Shown: in pieces, positions 32,404-35,557 of the stretch
Numbering within the stretch: position 1 is the stretch's first letter
How the letters are laid out: every line of letters starts with the position of its first letter
Translations under genes and position numbers: made by a program
The notes under the pieces: model-generated
Databases searched by the model: none
The model's input: only the letters and a program-made list of their open reading frames with translations
Told to the model about the DNA's origin: nothing
Source of the DNA: SHLJ01 sp041618535
GTDB taxonomy: Bacteria > Bacteroidota > Bacteroidia > Flavobacteriales > Flavobacteriaceae
Direction of reading: 5' to 3'
Assembly (NCBI GenBank): GCA_041618535.1
Contig: JBFKFP010000008.1
Coordinates: forward strand, 1 to 35,557
DNA length: 35,557 bases

Positions 32404-35385
32404 TTATTCTCTGTTAAAATCCATTGAATCGCAATGGAAATGTTCCTTATCCTTCTTTTTGACGGGCTGTGTTTTCATGCCTTTATTCTTCTCTGCAAGC
32501 ATCATACTAATCAGCTTGTTCTTATCTCGTTTAATCGCATCCCGTTTTCTCAGGTCCTCTTCCAGATCGAAATAGGTCACACCTTCAATAATGGTCTTCT
32601 CGGCCTTGGTATAAATAGACATCGGGTGACCATTCCAGAGCACAACATCAGCATCCTTACCTTCTTTTAAACTTCCTACTCTGTCATCAATATGCAATAA
32701 CTTTGCTGGGTTGAGGGTCACGAATTTCCAAGCCTCCTCTTCAGAGATTCCGCCATACTTAACCGATTTTGCCGCCTCCTGGTTAAGCCTTCTGGACATC
32801 TCACCGTCATCACTGTTTATTGCTGTAACCACTCCAGCACGGTGCATTATTGCGGCGTTGTACGGAATGGCGTCATTCACCTCGTATTTATACGCCCACC
32901 AGTCTGAGAAAGTTGAGCCCCCAACACCATGCTCTGCCATCTTATCCGCCACCTTGTAGCCTTCAAGGATATGGGTAAATGTATTCACATTGAAATTGAA
33001 ATTCTCAGCTACTTTCATCAGCATGTTGATCTCGCTCTGAACATAGGAATGACAGCTTATAAAGCGCTCTTTGTTGAGGATCTCGGCAAGTACTTCCATT
33101 TCGATGTCTTTTCGATAAGGTTTGCCGCTTCTTTTGGCTTCATCGTATGCTTTTGCCCTTGAGAAATAATCCACGTAGAGTTGCTCAACACCCATCCGTG
33201 ATTGCGGAAATCGGTTAAAGCTCTGCCAGTTCGATTGTTTTACATTTTCACCGAGCGCAAACTTGATGAACTTGGGTGCGTTCTTATTGATCAGGTTTTC
33301 TGCTGATTCTCCCCATTTCAGTTTGATTATCGCAGAGCGCCCGCCAATTGGATTTGCCGACCCATGGAGGATCTGGATGGATGTTACTCCACCTGCCAGG
33401 TTCCTGTATATATCGATGTCCTCGGGGTTAATCACATCTTCAATGGTCACTTCGGCAGAGGAGTTATGACCACCTTCATTTATACTCGAAGCCGCTAAAT
33501 GCGAATGTTCATCGATTATTCCTGCAGTCAGGTGTTTGCCGGTTGCGTCTATAACCTTTGCAGCACGATCGCTAAGATCCTTTCCGATCTTCGCGATCTT
33601 TCCATCTTTAATTAACAAGTCTGTGTTCTCAAGAATACCATCGGCCTCATTGGTCCAAATAGTTGCGTTTTTGAACAGAAGGGTCTGGGCTTTGGGCATT
33701 TCACTGAAACCATATGCTCCATTGGGATAGGAGACAGGCATGACTTCAACTCCCGATCCATTTCCTCCTGGTCTTTCGCCTCTGCCAGACGATTTCGTTC
33801 CCTCGTCTTGTTTTTTCCTGGCCATAAAATAAAGCTCGTTTCCATTCGGCATTATGGCCTTTCCTTCCAGATTTTCATTGCTGCCCACTTTCGAAACCAT
33901 CCGGATAAATTCCTGTTTTGTAGTATCCGGTGTATTGATTATAAGCTGCATCCAGTCGTCCTTGTATGATATTTTTGAACCGAGTTCAAGTTCACCACTG
34001 CTAACCTTCGATTTTACCTTCGAAACGGAACCAGAAATATTTAAATCGTATGCGGTATTTCCAAGATCAAAGGTGTAATCCCCACGGATATCCTTGATAT
34101 TCATCGGTTCAATGATGTGGCGGTCGCCGCGAACCCAATTCTCATAAATTGTAGTTCCATCATTAAACAGATCTCCCGAGGTAATCAGCAAGTTGGCATA
34201 TGCACCGTTTTTCAAAGTTCCGATCTCTGCAGATTTCCCTAAAATCCCCGCCGGAACCGTTGTGAGGGCTTCAAGAGCCTTGGTCTTATCTAAACCATAT
34301 TTTATGGCTTTCTTCAGGTTTCCCAAGAGTTCCGTTGGTTTTTTTAAATCGTGTGAAGTCAGGGCAAACTTAATATTATTGTCGGCCAAGACCTTAGGGT
34401 TGGAAGGTCTCTGGTTCCATTCCAGAAGCGTTTCCAGCTCCATTGTACTTGCAAGGAAGGGGTCCTCCACGTCATATGCTTCAGGAAAATTGATCGGTAT
34501 GATCAAAGTGGCATTGGTTTTCTTAATGTCATTAATTCGTTCGTATTCATCGCCACCGCCCAGGATCACATACTTGATTCCGGAATCATCACCTACCTTA
34601 TCCGCTCTCACGATATTCGCCCTGCTGCCTGCATCAAAAATCTGGACCATGTTTTTATTAGAATTGTATGCATCCAATGAACGGTCGGTCGTTTTTGAAA
34701 ATCCTTTAGAATACCAGTCAGCATCAAGAGCAACTTGTCTGAGCAATGCCATAGATCCCATGATACTGCTGGGATAGGATTGTCTCGATCTCACGCTTTT
34801 GCTGAAGGACGTATACTGGGCAGAGGACGGATCCATTATTCTTGAGGCATCTCCTCCGCTGTCGGTAAGAGCTATCAACGATCCTGTACCTCTTATTATT
34901 CCGTCCTGCATATGGGTATTAACCACTCCAAATCCCGCTTTTCGCAGTTCGGCCGCAGTCTTTGGATCATACTTGAAGTACTCAGTGGCCGTCTGTTCAG
35001 GCATGATGTGGTCGTTCCAATAAAATCCCTCACGACTTGGGTCGTACTGAGGTGAACGTCCGCCACCCTGACGCTTCGGCTTGTCGATGCCAAAACCCGA
35101 ATAAACATCGATAAAAGAGGGGTAAACACTTTTACCGTCAAGATCAATCACCACCGCATTGGCAGGCACGCTTACTGAAGTGCCAGCAGACACCACTTTG
35201 CCATCTTTTATCAGCAAGGTGCCTGAGTCAATAATTTGGGTGGGTGTTACATGAATTTTGGCATTCGTGAGTGCGGTATAATTCGTATTCTCCGATTTAA
35301 TGCCATCATTCTTGGGGAAATGTTCCTGTGCAAAAGAAAATGCGAGGGACAGGAACACAGATACTACTAAATATGTTCTCTTCAT
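32404..35385 (-). CDS. Secreted double-module amidohydrolase
   Basis: The protein has 993 residues and a signal peptide (1-19, cleavage before Gln20). It has two amidohydrolase-like modules. The N-terminal one (about 37-425) has the frame YTALTNAKIHV and GKSVYPSFIDVYSGFGI (84-100), where the HxH is missing, and ends ILGKSAEIGTLKNGAYANLL. A beta-rich and glycine-rich linker (about 430-560) follows. The C-terminal module (565-950) looks intact: His627 and His629 in IIDEHSHLA, His779 in SCHSYVQ, His805 in FTHILEGYK and Asp859/Asp860 in NSDDGE. It resembles imidazolonepropionase-like or peptidase-like amidohydrolases, probably periplasmic; the substrate is unknown. The last 40 residues are Lys-rich. 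A TATCTTTA (35411-35418, minus) with one mismatch is a possible promoter. Confidence 0.92.
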   Translation of the reverse strand: MKRTYLVVSVFLSLAFSFAQEHFPKNDGIKSENTNYTALTNAKIHVTPTQIIDSGTLLIKDGKVVSAGTSVSVPANAVVIDLDGKSVYPSFIDVYSGFGIDKPKRQGGGRSPQYDPSREGFYWNDHIMPEQTATEYFKYDPKTAAELRKAGFGVVNTHMQDGIIRGTGSLIALTDSGGDASRIMDPSSAQYTSFSKSVRSRQSYPSSIMGSMALLRQVALDADWYSKGFSKTTDRSLDAYNSNKNMVQIFDAGSRANIVRADKVGDDSGIKYVILGGGDEYERINDIKKTNATLIIPINFPEAYDVEDPFLASTMELETLLEWNQRPSNPKVLADNNIKFALTSHDLKKPTELLGNLKKAIKYGLDKTKALEALTTVPAGILGKSAEIGTLKNGAYANLLITSGDLFNDGTTIYENWVRGDRHIIEPMNIKDIRGDYTFDLGNTAYDLNISGSVSKVKSKVSSGELELGSKISYKDDWMQLIINTPDTTKQEFIRMVSKVGSNENLEGKAIMPNGNELYFMARKKQDEGTKSSGRGERPGGNGSGVEVMPVSYPNGAYGFSEMPKAQTLLFKNATIWTNEADGILENTDLLIKDGKIAKIGKDLSDRAAKVIDATGKHLTAGIIDEHSHLAASSINEGGHNSSAEVTIEDVINPEDIDIYRNLAGGVTSIQILHGSANPIGGRSAIIKLKWGESAENLINKNAPKFIKFALGENVKQSNWQSFNRFPQSRMGVEQLYVDYFSRAKAYDEAKRSGKPYRKDIEMEVLAEILNKERFISCHSYVQSEINMLMKVAENFNFNVNTFTHILEGYKVADKMAEHGVGGSTFSDWWAYKYEVNDAIPYNAAIMHRAGVVTAINSDDGEMSRRLNQEAAKSVKYGGISEEEAWKFVTLNPAKLLHIDDRVGSLKEGKDADVVLWNGHPMSIYTKAEKTIIEGVTYFDLEEDLRKRDAIKRDKNKLISMMLAEKNKGMKTQPVKKKDKEHFHCDSMDFNRE

Positions 35386-35456
35386 AAAAAACGGTTAGAT
35401 AAATGAGGCCTAAAGATACATTTTCAGGCCCCCTGATATTTAGCCTTAAGATTAAT

Positions 35457-35557
35457 TTAACGTTTTGAGGCCTTCTGACTTTTGAAGTAATTAACAAGGA
35501 GGGCTACCACGTAGCTATAGCTCTTGATGCCATCTGGCTGACTGTTTGCTTTAAGAA
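35457..35557 (-). CDS. C-terminal end of an unidentified protein (partial)
   Basis: On the minus strand a frame is open from the right edge to a TAA at 35459-35457. It encodes 32 residues beginning LKANSQPDGIKSYSYVVALL and ending FKSQKASKR. The other two minus frames are closed within this stretch. A mixed hydrophobic helix followed by a basic tail is a plausible protein end, but I cannot name a family. The gene would be upstream of and codirectional with the amidohydrolase pair, separated by 71 bases that contain an imperfect GGCCT/AGGCC hairpin without a T-run. Confidence 0.45.
   Translation of the reverse strand, partial: LKANSQPDGIKSYSYVVALLVNYFKSQKASKR

Noticed and set aside
34193..34777. 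194-codon open frame on the plus strand
   Set aside because: It lies wholly antisense to the 993-residue amidohydrolase and its translation is low-complexity, rich in Ser and Leu, with no domain pattern. It is a shadow of the real gene.
35405..35432. GGCCT/AGGCC hairpin upstream of the 993-residue gene as a terminator
   Set aside because: The stem is 5 bp with a long loop and no T-run on either strand; chance is sufficient.

Overview
The window looks like a core chromosomal segment of a member of the Flavobacteriaceae (phylum Bacteroidota), probably marine. The signs are a subtilase ending in a type IX secretion sorting domain, TAnnTTTG-type -7 promoter elements instead of E. coli-like -10 boxes, signal peptides cleaved before Gln, a lipoprotein with an acidic surface-export motif after its Cys, and lineage-typical proteins (OstA-like, LysM plus periplasmic-binding fusion, DUF349, paired DUF368). 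Genes are tightly packed. I saw no rRNA, tRNA, insertion sequence, phage gene or CRISPR array, and no gene-free stretch above 200 bases.

Layout, left half. Positions 1-4261 (+) are one overlapping operon: the 3' part of guaA, a LysM/periplasmic-binding-fold protein, an OsmC-like protein and a DUF922 HExxH protein. Positions 4458-8078 (+) hold pyrG and yidC, closed by a perfect hairpin terminator. Positions 8148-9910 are a divergent pair: a two-domain FAS1 lipoprotein (-) and a MORN/YwqK-like exported protein (+). Positions 10019-14552 (+) form a compact operon of mnmA, a type IX secreted subtilase, a nitronate monooxygenase-like flavoprotein and mazG, ending at a hairpin shared with the convergent DUF349 gene.

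Layout, right half. Positions 14703-20914 (-) read, in transcription order: TPR protein, two tandem DUF368 membrane proteins, aroE, DUF349 protein. Positions 21028-30126 (-) look like a long operon: SpoU/TrmH-type RNA methyltransferase, Ste24-like M48 protease, bifunctional Rel/SpoT, Fur-family regulator, purA, OstA-like protein, class III aminotransferase. A divergent promoter region separates this from a lipoprotein (30192-31022, +). Beyond a bidirectional terminator lie two tandem secreted amidohydrolase genes (-), then the C-terminal codons of an unidentified minus-strand gene at the right edge.

How the genes fit together: nucleotide metabolism recurs (guaA, pyrG, mazG, purA), and Rel/SpoT sits in the same apparent operon as purA. 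Envelope biogenesis is the second theme (yidC, OstA-like, DUF368 pair, LysM protein, M48 protease).

I found no convincing dedicated novel system such as defence, toxin, biosynthetic or mobile modules. The observations most worth checking are three amidohydrolase-like modules in tandem of which two appear to have lost the metal ligands, the diverged DUF368 pair, a probable AUU start in the aminotransferase gene, and the Rel/SpoT-Fur-PurA operon.
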